Part shown: positions 51,149 through 59,599 of the stretch, in pieces
Numbering within the stretch: the first letter of the stretch is position 1
Layout: each line of letters starts with the position of its first letter
DNA from: Chitinophaga rhizophila
GTDB lineage: Bacteria; Bacteroidota; Bacteroidia; Chitinophagales; Chitinophagaceae
Length of the DNA: 64,000 bases
Direction: 5' to 3'
Assembly: GCF_019492185.1 (NCBI RefSeq)
Contig: NZ_JAICCF010000003.1
Coordinates: 744,001 to 808,000, forward strand
Made by a program: the position numbers and the translations under genes
Notes under the pieces: model-generated
Seen by the model: the letters and a program-made list of their open reading frames with translations, nothing else
What the model was told of the DNA's origin: nothing
Database searches by the model: none

Positions 51149-53404
51149 ATGAAAGTGAAATCATTGTTGGTCAGGTTGTTTTATTCTTTTCCTATACAAC
51201 TGTTCTTGCTTCATTTCCGCAAGTACCAGGTGTTGTTGTTGTTTTGGGCTATTCTTTTCAGTACGATCAACGGTGAATTTGCCAAAGTCTTTGGTGGTGA
51301 TGCCTTGTATCTGGCTCCTGAATATTTAGGTAAAGTAAATTTTTACAGCACTTCTATTCTGGGGGTTGCTACTGGTTTGTTTGTGATGAGTTGGAACATC
51401 ACCACCTTTATCCTGCATACAGGCAGGTTTAAGTTCCTTGCTACTACTTCCCAGCCCTTTTTCAAATATTGTCTTAATAATTCCATATTTCCCATTGCTT
51501 TTCTGCTCAACCTGCTATTACGCAGCTGGGAATATCAGCGTTATCAGCAGCTAAGCTCTGTGCCGGAAATATTATTGCTGACGGAAGGATTTATCTGTGG
51601 ATATCTGCTGATCGTGTTTTTCTGTTTCTTCTACTTCTTTAATGCAGATAAAAATATTGGCCGCCGGCTGGAAAGGAAGTTTGGCAATCCACGCAACTTC
51701 TTGCGACTAGTATTAAAACCGACGCAGGAAAAAGACGAAAATGCCTTGCCTGTTCATAACTACTTTACTTCCTTCACCAGGATCCGGAGGGCCAGGAATG
51801 TGGATCACTATAACAAGCACTATCTGGATAGCATACTCAAGCAGCACCACTTTGCTGCGATGATTACAGTAGGTTGTGCGCTGATCTTCCTTGTTATATT
51901 GGCCTTTCTGATGGACTACCCCGTCTTCAGGATTCCTGCCGGAGCAAGTGTGATGATCTTCTTTGCTTTCCTTATCGGTGTGGCCGGTGCATATGCCTAC
52001 CTGCTACAAAGCTGGGCTATTCCCATGTTACTGGTAATCATCTTTGCGCTGAACTGGATGGTGGAGCATGATTTACTAGACAACAGAAATAAGGCTTACG
52101 GACTTAACTATAAAAAGCGGGAGAAAAGACCTGAATATAGTGTAACTGCCTTACAGCAGTTTTTCACCCAGGAAAGGGCTGACAATGATAAAAAGCAAAC
52201 GCTGCAAATACTGGAAAACTGGAGAGCCAAACATACCGGCCCTGGTAAGCCTAAACTGATAGTCATGAACTTCAGCGGTGGTGGCTTGCGTTCTGCTACC
52301 TGGAGCATGAATGTATTACAACGTCTTGATACCTTGATGAAGGGCCAGCTGATGAACAATACCGTTCTGATGACCGGCGCTTCCGGTGGTATGATGGGAG
52401 CCTCTTACTTCCGGGCATTGTACAAAGAGAAACAGCTTGGTAAACAGATAGATATGCAGGACAGCAGCTATACGGAACGCATCTCCCGGGACCTGCTAAA
52501 CTGCGTGTTTACCTCTATGACTGTGAATGACTTTATAACGCCATTCCGGTCTTTTAAAATTAATAACAAGCGTTATGCGAAAGACAGAGGTTACGCTTTT
52601 GAGCTGGAGCTAACCAGTAATACCGGTACCGCATTCACCGGCACCATCCGCGACTACCAGGAACCAGAACGGCAGGCAAAAGTGCCTATGCTGATATGGA
52701 GTGCTACTATCAATGCGGACGGGCGCAGGTTGATCATTTCTCCTCAGCCGGTAAGCTATTTATGTGCGCCAGAGTATTCGCCCAAAGTAAGAACCGTACG
52801 TGATATAGACGGTGTGGATTTCACACAGTATTTCGCTGCTCAGGAGGCAATGGATCTGCAGGTAACCAGCGCTATCAGGATGTGTGCAACATTCCCTTAT
52901 GTATTGCCAAATGTGTTCCTGCCAAGCGTACCGATCGTGGATGTGATGGATGCAGGTATCAGAGATAATTTCGGACAGGAACCATCTATGCGCTTTCTAT
53001 ATACCTTCCGTGAATGGATCAATGAGCATACAGATGGGGTAGTGTTTATACAAGTCAGAGATACCCGTAAGAATGATATCAAGTCTATCAAACAATCCAT
53101 GAAGCTGAATGATATGATGTTTGATCCACTGTTCACGATGCAACAGCACTGGAGCGCTATGCAGGACTTTGTACAGGATAATGAACTGAGTTATCTGGAA
53201 GGGTATTTTCCGGGGAAGTTCCACCGTATTATTTTCCAGTATGTGCCGCAGAAAGAGGATAAAGCGGCGGCGCTGAGCTGGCATCTGACGTCGAGAGAGA
53301 AGATAGATATTGCAGGTGCGCTGGACAATCCGACTAACCAGGCGTCATTTGACAGTGTGATGAAGATGGTCCGCAAGCCAATGCTCACGGACCAGCAACA
53401 CTAA
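51149..53404 (+). CDS. patatin-like phospholipase with N-terminal transmembrane region
   Basis: This 751-residue protein has several transmembrane segments in its first 330 residues (about 25-45, 65-88, 110-130, 145-165, 240-262, 268-285 and 290-305). A cytosolic patatin-like domain follows. It has the oxyanion GGGLRS near residue 374, the nucleophile motif GASGG near 411 and the catalytic Asp in VMDAGIRDNFG near 597, where DG[AG] is usual. It may hydrolyse membrane lipids. The TAAGTTTAG element lies 20 bases upstream. Confidence 0.8.
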   Translation: MKVKSLLVRLFYSFPIQLFLLHFRKYQVLLLFWAILFSTINGEFAKVFGGDALYLAPEYLGKVNFYSTSILGVATGLFVMSWNITTFILHTGRFKFLATTSQPFFKYCLNNSIFPIAFLLNLLLRSWEYQRYQQLSSVPEILLLTEGFICGYLLIVFFCFFYFFNADKNIGRRLERKFGNPRNFLRLVLKPTQEKDENALPVHNYFTSFTRIRRARNVDHYNKHYLDSILKQHHFAAMITVGCALIFLVILAFLMDYPVFRIPAGASVMIFFAFLIGVAGAYAYLLQSWAIPMLLVIIFALNWMVEHDLLDNRNKAYGLNYKKREKRPEYSVTALQQFFTQERADNDKKQTLQILENWRAKHTGPGKPKLIVMNFSGGGLRSATWSMNVLQRLDTLMKGQLMNNTVLMTGASGGMMGASYFRALYKEKQLGKQIDMQDSSYTERISRDLLNCVFTSMTVNDFITPFRSFKINNKRYAKDRGYAFELELTSNTGTAFTGTIRDYQEPERQAKVPMLIWSATINADGRRLIISPQPVSYLCAPEYSPKVRTVRDIDGVDFTQYFAAQEAMDLQVTSAIRMCATFPYVLPNVFLPSVPIVDVMDAGIRDNFGQEPSMRFLYTFREWINEHTDGVVFIQVRDTRKNDIKSIKQSMKLNDMMFDPLFTMQQHWSAMQDFVQDNELSYLEGYFPGKFHRIIFQYVPQKEDKAAALSWHLTSREKIDIAGALDNPTNQASFDSVMKMVRKPMLTDQQH

Positions 53405-53406
53405 CT

Positions 53407-54408
53407 TTATTTAAGAAATTCCATTAACGGTTTGATGAAGTAAGGATACGCTTCTATGTGCGGAAGGTGTCCTACACCTTCAATGGGAGCCAGTTTTGCA
53501 TTCGGGATGCGCTTACTGATATTTTGTCCCAGTTCAGGGTATTTTCCCATTGTCTGCTTTACGTCGTCCGGTACATTAGCTTTACCTAAGGCGGTGCGGT
53601 CTCTTTGACCAATAATCAGCAGGGTAGGAGCTTTAATGTTTTCAAACTCATAAAACACGGGCTGCGTAAAGATCATGTCATACGTCAGGGCGGCGTTCCA
53701 TGCAATGCGGGCATAATCTGATCCTTTCGTCCAACCGGCCTGTAATACAGCCCATTTCTCATATGCTGGCTTCCATTCACCGGCATAGTAATTATCCAGC
53801 TGGTATTGTTTTATCTTTTCATAGTTCTGTTTCAGTTCGCTTTCATACCATTTATCCACAGTCTGATAAGGCACTTTCAGTTTCCAGTCTTCCAGTCCAA
53901 TGGGGTTTTCCAGGATCAGCTTTTCGACTACATCCGGATACATCAGTGTAAAGCGGGTAGCGAGCATACCTCCCATAGAGTGACCTACAACGGCTGTTTC
54001 GCATATTTTCAGGCTATCCAGTAAGGCTTTTGTATTCTGAGCGAGCAGTTGAAAGGTATATTGCAGTTGCTGTGGTTTAGATGATTTACCAAAGCCTATC
54101 TGGTCAGGAATGATCACCCTGTATCCGTTCCTGCTCAGATCAGCCGCAGTGCTGTCCCAGTAAGCGCCGCAGAAGTTCTTGCCATGCAGCAGCATCACCA
54201 CTTTTCCATTAGGTTTTAATGGTTGTATATCCATGTATGACATGCGCAGGTTCTGGCCCTGAAGCTTCAGTGTGATGTTGTGCACAGGGTATGGATACTC
54301 ATAGCCTGCCAGGTCGGCATCATAGGGCGTAATGGTCTGTGCATTGGTACGGTTGAGCAATAGTGAGAAAGCCAGAAAACAGGTTACGAAAATTAATCTT
54401 CTTGTCAT
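53407..54408 (-). CDS. exported alpha/beta hydrolase
   Basis: This 333-residue hydrolase has a signal peptide (ending TNAQ) and the alpha/beta hydrolase fold: LHGKNFCGAYW with the oxyanion-loop HG near residue 74, the nucleophile elbow GHSMGG near 143 and the catalytic His in GVGHLPH near 317. The acidic member is likely in LLIGQRDRTALG. The substrate is unknown; esterases, epoxide hydrolases and lactonases look alike. Its end lies three bases from the patatin gene stop on the opposite strand. Confidence 0.85.
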   Translation of the reverse strand: MTRRLIFVTCFLAFSLLLNRTNAQTITPYDADLAGYEYPYPVHNITLKLQGQNLRMSYMDIQPLKPNGKVVMLLHGKNFCGAYWDSTAADLSRNGYRVIIPDQIGFGKSSKPQQLQYTFQLLAQNTKALLDSLKICETAVVGHSMGGMLATRFTLMYPDVVEKLILENPIGLEDWKLKVPYQTVDKWYESELKQNYEKIKQYQLDNYYAGEWKPAYEKWAVLQAGWTKGSDYARIAWNAALTYDMIFTQPVFYEFENIKAPTLLIIGQRDRTALGKANVPDDVKQTMGKYPELGQNISKRIPNAKLAPIEGVGHLPHIEAYPYFIKPLMEFLK

Positions 54409-54560
54409 TATCCACAAATTGGTGAGTAAATACGGGTTGCAGGGCAAAAGTAGTGCCTGCCTGCCGGGGAGGCTAAAAGATTGTGATGTGCGGAAAGTAG
54501 GGCTTCACAGATATAGAAAAGTTACATCTGTCGTCCTTTCGTTGTATTTTTGTCATAAGA

Positions 54561-54641
54561 ATGGAATACAGTGGCAACGTCTGCTGTAGGTGTAAACGCT
54601 TATCACACAGGGAGTTGTTGCTCATATATTCAAATTTTTAA
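54561..54641 (+). CDS. possible 26-residue cysteine-rich miniprotein or leader peptide
   Basis: ATG at 54561 opens a frame reading MEYSGNVCCRCKRLSHREL, then LLIYSNF, with three cysteines in four residues. An exact TATTTTTG promoter element ends eight bases upstream, the same near-contact seen at alkB and ctaA. No homologue is known to me. It could be a leader peptide for a downstream gene, a small regulator, or chance. Confidence 0.25.
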   Translation: MEYSGNVCCRCKRLSHRELLLIYSNF

Positions 54642-54707
54642 CGAAATCTTTGGATAAATGATCACAATTATTTAAAAGCCTATCCCCACTTTTTCCACAT
54701 TTTATTA

Positions 54708-54715
54708 TAACTTTG
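54708..54715 (+). promoter_or_regulatory. -7 promoter element of typA
   Basis: TAACTTTG is an exact TAnnTTTG match, 55 bases upstream of the typA ATG. Confidence 0.6.
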
Positions 54716-54770
54716 CGCCTTCTTTTGGCCCGACCTCTGTCAACCAGCCAGAAATAATTGAACAAGATTT

Positions 54771-56582
54771 ATGAATATCCGTAACATAGCAATCATTGCG
54801 CACGTAGACCACGGTAAAACTACCCTGGTTGATAAAATCCTGCATCACACCAATGTTTTCCGGGCTAACCAGGAAACAGGTGAACTGATCATGGACAACA
54901 ACGACCTGGAAAAGGAACGTGGTATCACCATCCTGAGTAAGAACGTCTCTGTTGAGTACAAAGGGGTGAAAATCAACGTAATTGATACTCCGGGCCACGC
55001 CGACTTCGGTGGTGAAGTTGAAAGGGTATTGAAAATGGCAGACGGTGTAATCCTCTTGGTGGATGCCTTCGAGGGACCAATGCCTCAGACCCGTTTCGTA
55101 CTGCAGAAAGCACTGCAGCTGAAACTGAAGCCGATCGTGGTAATCAATAAAGTAGACAAGGCGAACTGCCGTCCTGACGAAGTGCATGACTCAGTATTCG
55201 AACTGTTCTTTAACCTGGATGCTACGGAAGAGCAGCTGGATTTCCCAACCTACTACGGTTCTGGTAAGAACGGCTGGTTTAATGATTCATTGACTCAGTG
55301 TGAAGACATCACTCCATTGTTGGATGGTATCCTGAAGCACGTACCTGAGCCACAGATTCCTGAAGGTAACCTGCAATTGCAGATCACTTCTCTGGATTAC
55401 TCTACCTTCCTGGGCCGTATCGCCGTAGGACGCGTAGCTCGTGGTACTATCAAAGAAAACCAGCCAATTTCCCTGGTACAGACAGACGGTTCTATCAAAA
55501 AGTCCCGTGTACGTGAGCTGTATACCTTTGAAGCACTGGGTAAAAAGAAAGTAACTGAAGTAGAACCTGGAGATATCTGTGCGGTTGTAGGTCTGGAAGA
55601 CTTCAATATCGGTGATACTATCGCTGACTTCGATGCTCCTGAAGCATTACCAGTTATCAGCGTGGATGAGCCGACTATGAACATGCTGTTCAGCATCAAC
55701 AACTCACCTTTCTTTGGTAAAGATGGTAAGTTCGTAACTTCCCGTCACCTGCGTGACCGTCTGATCAAAGAAACTGAAAAGAACCTGGCACTGCGCGTAG
55801 TGGATACTGACAGTGCGGATAGCTTCCTGGTATATGGTCGTGGTATCCTGCACTTAGGTGTACTGATCGAGACCATGCGCCGTGAAGGATTTGAGTTGAC
55901 CGTAGGTCAGCCTCAGGTAATCCTGAAACAGGTAGATGGTAAGAAATGTGAGCCATATGAGACTTTAGTGGTAGATGTTCCTCAGGAATTTGCCAGTAAA
56001 GTAATTGATCTGGTAACCCGCCGTAAAGGTGAGATGCTGATCATGGAGACGAAAGGCGACATGCAGCACCTGGAATTTGAAATCCCTTCCCGTGGTCTGA
56101 TAGGTCTGCGTACACAAATGCTGACTGCTACCGCTGGTGAAGCTGTAATGGCACACCGCTTTAACGACTATAAACCATGGAAAGGACCCATCCCAGGTCG
56201 TAACAATGGTGTATTGATCGCTAAAGAAGCTGGTACTACTACAGGCTACTCACTGGATAAACTGCAGGACAGAGGCTTCTTCTTTGTAGATCCAGGAGAA
56301 GAAGTATATAAAGGCATGATCATCGGTGAGAACAACAAACCTGGTGACCTGGTAGTTAACCCGAACGAGGGTAAAAAACTGACCAATATGCGTGCAAGTG
56401 GTAGTGACGCTGCAACCAGCATCGCTCCTAAAACCCTGATGACACTGGAAGAGTGTATGGAGTACATCCAGCACGATGAGTGTATCGAGGTTACACCTAA
56501 CCACATCCGTATGCGTAAAACACACCTGGATGAGGAAGAAAGAAAGAGAATGCAGAAAGTAATGAAAGCTGACGGTATCTAA
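54771..56582 (+). CDS. typA: translational GTPase TypA/BipA
   Basis: This 603-residue ribosome-associated GTPase has G1 AHVDHGKTTLVDK at residue 9, the switch region ERGITILSKN near 50, G3 DTPGHADFGGEV near 72 and G4 NKVDK near 127. Elongation-factor-like domains II, III and V follow, with the BipA C-terminal domain. It supports ribosome assembly and stress and cold adaptation. A perfect terminator follows. Confidence 0.95.
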   Translation: MNIRNIAIIAHVDHGKTTLVDKILHHTNVFRANQETGELIMDNNDLEKERGITILSKNVSVEYKGVKINVIDTPGHADFGGEVERVLKMADGVILLVDAFEGPMPQTRFVLQKALQLKLKPIVVINKVDKANCRPDEVHDSVFELFFNLDATEEQLDFPTYYGSGKNGWFNDSLTQCEDITPLLDGILKHVPEPQIPEGNLQLQITSLDYSTFLGRIAVGRVARGTIKENQPISLVQTDGSIKKSRVRELYTFEALGKKKVTEVEPGDICAVVGLEDFNIGDTIADFDAPEALPVISVDEPTMNMLFSINNSPFFGKDGKFVTSRHLRDRLIKETEKNLALRVVDTDSADSFLVYGRGILHLGVLIETMRREGFELTVGQPQVILKQVDGKKCEPYETLVVDVPQEFASKVIDLVTRRKGEMLIMETKGDMQHLEFEIPSRGLIGLRTQMLTATAGEAVMAHRFNDYKPWKGPIPGRNNGVLIAKEAGTTTGYSLDKLQDRGFFFVDPGEEVYKGMIIGENNKPGDLVVNPNEGKKLTNMRASGSDAATSIAPKTLMTLEECMEYIQHDECIEVTPNHIRMRKTHLDEEERKRMQKVMKADGI

Positions 56583-56608
56583 TCGCTGCTTATCTGCTCA
56601 AATTATAA

Positions 56609-56646
56609 GAAGCCGCCTTGTATAACACAAGGCGGCTTCCCTTTTT
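56609..56646 (+). terminator. terminator of typA
   Basis: GAAGCCGCCTTGT (56609-56621) pairs with ACAAGGCGGCTTC (56627-56639) and is followed by CCTTTTT. Confidence 0.88.
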
Positions 56647-56689
56647 ATACATATCCTGAGCTTTCTATATCCATTGCGTAGCGGCAACG

Positions 56690-56697
56690 TATCTTTG
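56690..56697 (+). promoter_or_regulatory. -7 promoter element of the alkB/SIR2 pair
   Basis: TATCTTTG, an exact TAnnTTTG match, ends eight bases before the alkB ATG at 56706, so the 5' leader must be very short. Confidence 0.55.
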
Positions 56698-56705
56698 CAT
56701 TGAGA

Positions 56706-57329
56706 ATGGAGCCGCAAATACCATTATTTAACGACCCGGATAGTCAGCATATTTCCCTGAAAGATGGAGAACTGGTCTATTGCCCGCAGTTTTTTAAGCT
56801 GCCGGAAGCCAATCATTATATGCATCAGTTACTGCATACCATCAACTGGCAGCAGGAAGGAATGATGATGTACGGCAAACAGGTCCTTTTTCCACGATTA
56901 ATGGCCTGGTACGGCGATGCAGGCAGCAGTTACTCATTTTCAGGAAGTACCTATGCACCATTACCCTGGACAGATGAATTATTACAGATAAGAGCGCAGA
57001 TCATACCTCTTGCCGGCGTTGACTTTAACAGTGTACTACTGAACCGCTACCGTAATGGCAAAGACTCAATGGGATGGCATGCGGATGATGAGCCCGAACT
57101 AGGCGTTAATCCAGTAATAGCCTCTGTCAATCTAGGAGCACCCCGGCGTTTTATGCTACGTCATGTGAAGGAAGGTGATAAATTTGAACTATCACTGGAA
57201 CATGGGTCACTGCTGATAATGAAAGGCGCTCTCCAACATCACTGGCAACATCAGGTGCCGAAAACAACCAAAGTGTCCGCTGAACGGATCAATCTTACAT
57301 TCCGCGTAATACACCACTGCGTTACATAA
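56706..57329 (+). CDS. alkB: AlkB-family 2-oxoglutarate/Fe(II) dioxygenase
   Basis: This 207-residue protein has the AlkB jelly-roll with the metal ligands HAD in MGWHADDEPELG near residue 122, the distal His in LQHHWQHQVPK near 180, and the 2-oxoglutarate arginine in INLTFRVI near 198. It should reverse alkylation damage in DNA or RNA, resembling ALKBH2/3-type members. ATG at 56706 was chosen over TTG at 56700. The next gene, SIR2-like, starts 17 bases later, suggesting one transcript. Confidence 0.88.
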   Translation: MEPQIPLFNDPDSQHISLKDGELVYCPQFFKLPEANHYMHQLLHTINWQQEGMMMYGKQVLFPRLMAWYGDAGSSYSFSGSTYAPLPWTDELLQIRAQIIPLAGVDFNSVLLNRYRNGKDSMGWHADDEPELGVNPVIASVNLGAPRRFMLRHVKEGDKFELSLEHGSLLIMKGALQHHWQHQVPKTTKVSAERINLTFRVIHHCVT

Positions 57330-57346
57330 CCTAAAAAGACAACGTC

Positions 57347-58222
57347 ATGAAAAACCCCACCCTACTCATTGGCAATGATATCAACAACATATCCAAAGGC
57401 CAGAGCTGGAGAGACCTGCTTACAGATATCGTTGGTTTCTGTTTGCCGGATGGCTGCATCCAGCTGGATGAAAGAAAGCCATTTCCGCTATTGTACGAGG
57501 AGATATTTCTGACCGCCATTCGCCGGCAACACATCCGGGAGGCAGAACTAAAAGCCTACATCGCAGAGAAAACACTGAAGATAGAGCAGAACGAGATTCA
57601 TGCAGCTATCCGCGAACTGTCGCCCGCACATATCATGACAACCAACTACGAATTTACATTGGAAGGAACACTGCCCTCCCGCAATGACAGCCTGGTACTG
57701 GAACGTGCCTTCAGCATCTTCCGTAAATATACTATTGGCAATACTCACTACTGGCATGTACATGGCGACTGCCTGAATCCACTCAGCATCAACCTGGGAT
57801 TTGAACACTACGGCGGCCAGCTGCAGCAAATGCGTAACTATGTAGTATCTGGTACTACCTACACCAGCCGGCAGGCTCCGAAACTGTCGTTAGTACAGCG
57901 TATACAACAACACCTGTCGGTTAATAACGACTCCTGGCTGGACCTGTTTTTTACTAAAGACATTCATATTTTCGGACTATCCCTCGACTTTGTAGAGACT
58001 GACCTGTGGTGGCTGCTGACTTACCGGGCCAGACAGAAATTTCAGAAGAATACTATTCCGGTACGGAATGCATTGTATTATTACATCCCAACTGAATTTG
58101 TGCAGGGTGCTAAGTTTAAGCTGGAAATGCTGGCAGCTAATGATGTGAAGGTAATAGACATTGCTGCACCAGATAAACGAACGTATTACGAAGAGGTGCT
58201 GAAGCAGATCAGGCGCTTGTGA
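57347..58222 (+). CDS. SIR2/AbiH-like Rossmann-fold protein
   Basis: This 291-residue protein has the marks of the SIR2-like/AbiH group: an N-terminal LLIGNDINNIS with SWRDLL following, MTTNYEFTLEG near residue 100, HVHGD near 140 and the C-terminal IFGLSLDFVETDLWWLL near 205. Related proteins deplete NAD+ or abort phage infection. No transmembrane or DNA-binding part is seen. It follows alkB by 17 bases. Function here is inferred; the NAD-binding N-terminus deviates from the usual GAG motif. Confidence 0.7.
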   Translation: MKNPTLLIGNDINNISKGQSWRDLLTDIVGFCLPDGCIQLDERKPFPLLYEEIFLTAIRRQHIREAELKAYIAEKTLKIEQNEIHAAIRELSPAHIMTTNYEFTLEGTLPSRNDSLVLERAFSIFRKYTIGNTHYWHVHGDCLNPLSINLGFEHYGGQLQQMRNYVVSGTTYTSRQAPKLSLVQRIQQHLSVNNDSWLDLFFTKDIHIFGLSLDFVETDLWWLLTYRARQKFQKNTIPVRNALYYYIPTEFVQGAKFKLEMLAANDVKVIDIAAPDKRTYYEEVLKQIRRL

Positions 58223-58228
58223 ACCATA

Positions 58229-58244
58229 TGGATTGATTTTTGTT
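58229..58244 (+). promoter_or_regulatory. weak sigma-54-like site upstream of the META gene
   Basis: TGGATTGATTTTTGTT has the right GG-to-G spacing but TTGT at -12 and no A at the fifth base. It lies 36 bases upstream of the ATG at 58281. Confidence 0.25.
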
Positions 58245-58280
58245 CTTCTGCGGATATAAGACCTTACTAAACTCAAGCAT

Positions 58281-58709
58281 ATGTTTATAAGATTAACCGC
58301 GTTGGCAATGGTACTCCTTGCCAATACATGTAACCAGAAGGCGGTGAAACAAGAGATTGGCACTATCCAGAGTAAGAGATGGAGCCTGAACAGCATGAAT
58401 GGCATCGGTCAGGAGAAGTCTCCTATCTGGCTGGAATTTGACACGACAGAGCACCGCTTCAGTGGTAATGCCGGATGTAACAAAGTAGCAGGCCAGTATG
58501 AACTGGAAGGGAATGAAATCTCTTTCGGAAAAGTGATCAGTACACGGATGGCATGTATGGATCAGAAAGCCAATGAAAGGGAAAGCGCATTTCTACGTAT
58601 GCTGAGTGACCGTACTTACACGGTGAAGTTTGAAGAGCAGCAATTGCAATTCCGCGATAGCGGGAGAGTCGCGATGTCTTTCACAGGATTTAAGAAAGCC
58701 GCACACTAA
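58281..58709 (+). CDS. META domain (HslJ-like) lipoprotein
   Basis: This 142-residue protein has an export signal with a cysteine at residue 17 (LLANTC), though the lipobox is poor. A META domain follows: KRWSLNSMNGIGQEKSPIWLEF, FSGNAGCNKVAGQYELEGN and MACMDQKANERESAFLRML. META proteins are envelope or heat-shock linked (HslJ) with no known enzymatic role. It follows the SIR2-like gene by 58 bases; a terminator follows. Confidence 0.83.
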   Translation: MFIRLTALAMVLLANTCNQKAVKQEIGTIQSKRWSLNSMNGIGQEKSPIWLEFDTTEHRFSGNAGCNKVAGQYELEGNEISFGKVISTRMACMDQKANERESAFLRMLSDRTYTVKFEEQQLQFRDSGRVAMSFTGFKKAAH

Positions 58710-58726
58710 TACGCGCGTCATAAATT

Positions 58727-58780
58727 AAAGCAGCGCACACACAGACAAAGTAAGTCTATGTGTACGCTGCTTTTTTTGTT
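58727..58780 (+). terminator. terminator of the META gene
   Basis: AAAGCAGCG...ACACA...AGAC pairs with GTCT...TGTGT...CGCTGCTTT and is followed by a run of T. Confidence 0.8.
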
Positions 58781-59135
58781 ATCTGCCGGCCAGCATTACG
58801 ATCTGATTGTCAATCAGGACGGTATCAGATACTTCACTGCCTACCTTTACGGTAACAGCTATTTTAGCTGTTTTTCTGGCAGGAATACGTACTACAAGCT
58901 CATTATCAGTTGCACTGATGATCTGCGCTTCCACATCATCAACCATCACCTTATTATCGGTGGTTACATGACTGAATCCTTTTCCCTGGATAGTCAGTAA
59001 AATATCGGTTGTTCCTGCAGGAAGTGTATCCTGGATGTGAAGGTCGGTGTTACCGGTTGAAGGGTTAATCTGACAACTGTAAAGACAACACATTACCATG
59101 GCTATAATAGCCAGACTCATTTTCTTAATAAACAT
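58779..59135 (-). CDS. IPT/TIG domain lipoprotein
   Basis: This 118-residue lipoprotein (lipobox LYSC, Cys near residue 20) is followed by one IPT/TIG immunoglobulin-like domain (GTTDILLTIQGKGFSHVTTDNKVMVDDVEAQI, ending VKVGSEVSD). Single TIG-domain lipoproteins in Bacteroidota are usually surface accessory proteins for glycan use, but no SusC/D genes are nearby. Its promoter at 59226 is one of the clearest in the window. Confidence 0.75.
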   Translation of the reverse strand: MFIKKMSLAIIAMVMCCLYSCQINPSTGNTDLHIQDTLPAGTTDILLTIQGKGFSHVTTDNKVMVDDVEAQIISATDNELVVRIPARKTAKIAVTVKVGSEVSDTVLIDNQIVMLAGR

Positions 59136-59225
59136 ATACTTTTTCTTTTTTTGGGGTTCGGGTTCAAACAGTGCTAGTAGTGCATGGAGTCAACAGCTAC
59201 TGTTGGTATTCAATTAATTCGGACG

Positions 59226-59255
59226 CAAAGGTAAGGAGTTTTTACAATTCGGCAA
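59226..59255 (-). promoter_or_regulatory. consensus promoter of the IPT/TIG lipoprotein gene
   Basis: On the minus strand TTG (59253-59255) is followed after exactly 19 bases by TACCTTTG (59226-59233), a full match to the Bacteroidota consensus. Confidence 0.7.
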
Positions 59256-59344
59256 TGCGTATTATTACCTGAAACCAGGAATTGAGTATTAATACTTGCT
59301 TCTGGCAAGTAACCAGACGGGACCATTTCTTCAGGATAAAAAAA

Positions 59345-59372
59345 GGGCTGACCAGCTATTGTTGGTCAGCCC
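59345..59372 (-). terminator. terminator downstream of the DPP7-like gene
   Basis: GGGCTGACCA (59345-59354) pairs with TGGTCAGCCC (59363-59372). The A-run beside it becomes a T tract on the minus strand. The DPP7-like stop is 228 bases upstream. Confidence 0.7.
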
Positions 59373-59420
59373 CGGCAAGGATAATTGCCTGATGGTATTT
59401 TATTATCTTTCCGCTGCTAC

Positions 59421-59467
59421 TTCGTCCCGTCTTCGTCGCTAGTTCGTCGCTAGTTCGTCCCTTGTTC
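59421..59467. repeat. tandem TTCGTCGCTAG repeat
   Basis: TTCGTCGCTAG occurs twice in tandem (59432-59442 and 59443-59453), with TTCGTCC copies on both sides. It shares words with the region after 36872. Confidence 0.55.
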
Positions 59468-59599
59468 GAATGCTGGTTTTTGGTAGTGGAAAGTGTAATA
59501 TTTTGCTTATCAGTATGTTAGTGATTAATCAGCCCCCATATTATAGCAATGTACCATGTTAAGATATCATCACTAACAACTTTCCGCGTCTGCGATCAA

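Larger units (their letters stand above)
54409..54770. other. intergenic region between the hydrolase and typA
   Basis: About 360 bases. It holds a minus-strand TAACTTTT element for the hydrolase, a TATTTTTG at 54545, a 26-codon Cys-rich frame at 54561, and the typA promoter at 54708. Confidence 0.5.
59136..59599. other. intergenic region upstream of the TIG gene and downstream of the DPP7-like gene
   Basis: About 460 bases hold a small hairpin (TACTTGC/GCAAGTA, 59293-59311), a terminator at 59345 and a tandem repeat at 59421. No ORF is supportable. Confidence 0.55.

Noticed and set aside
54563..54578. TGGAATACAGTGGCAA as a fourth sigma-54 site
   Set aside because: The -12 element is missing; only the TGGAA part matches.
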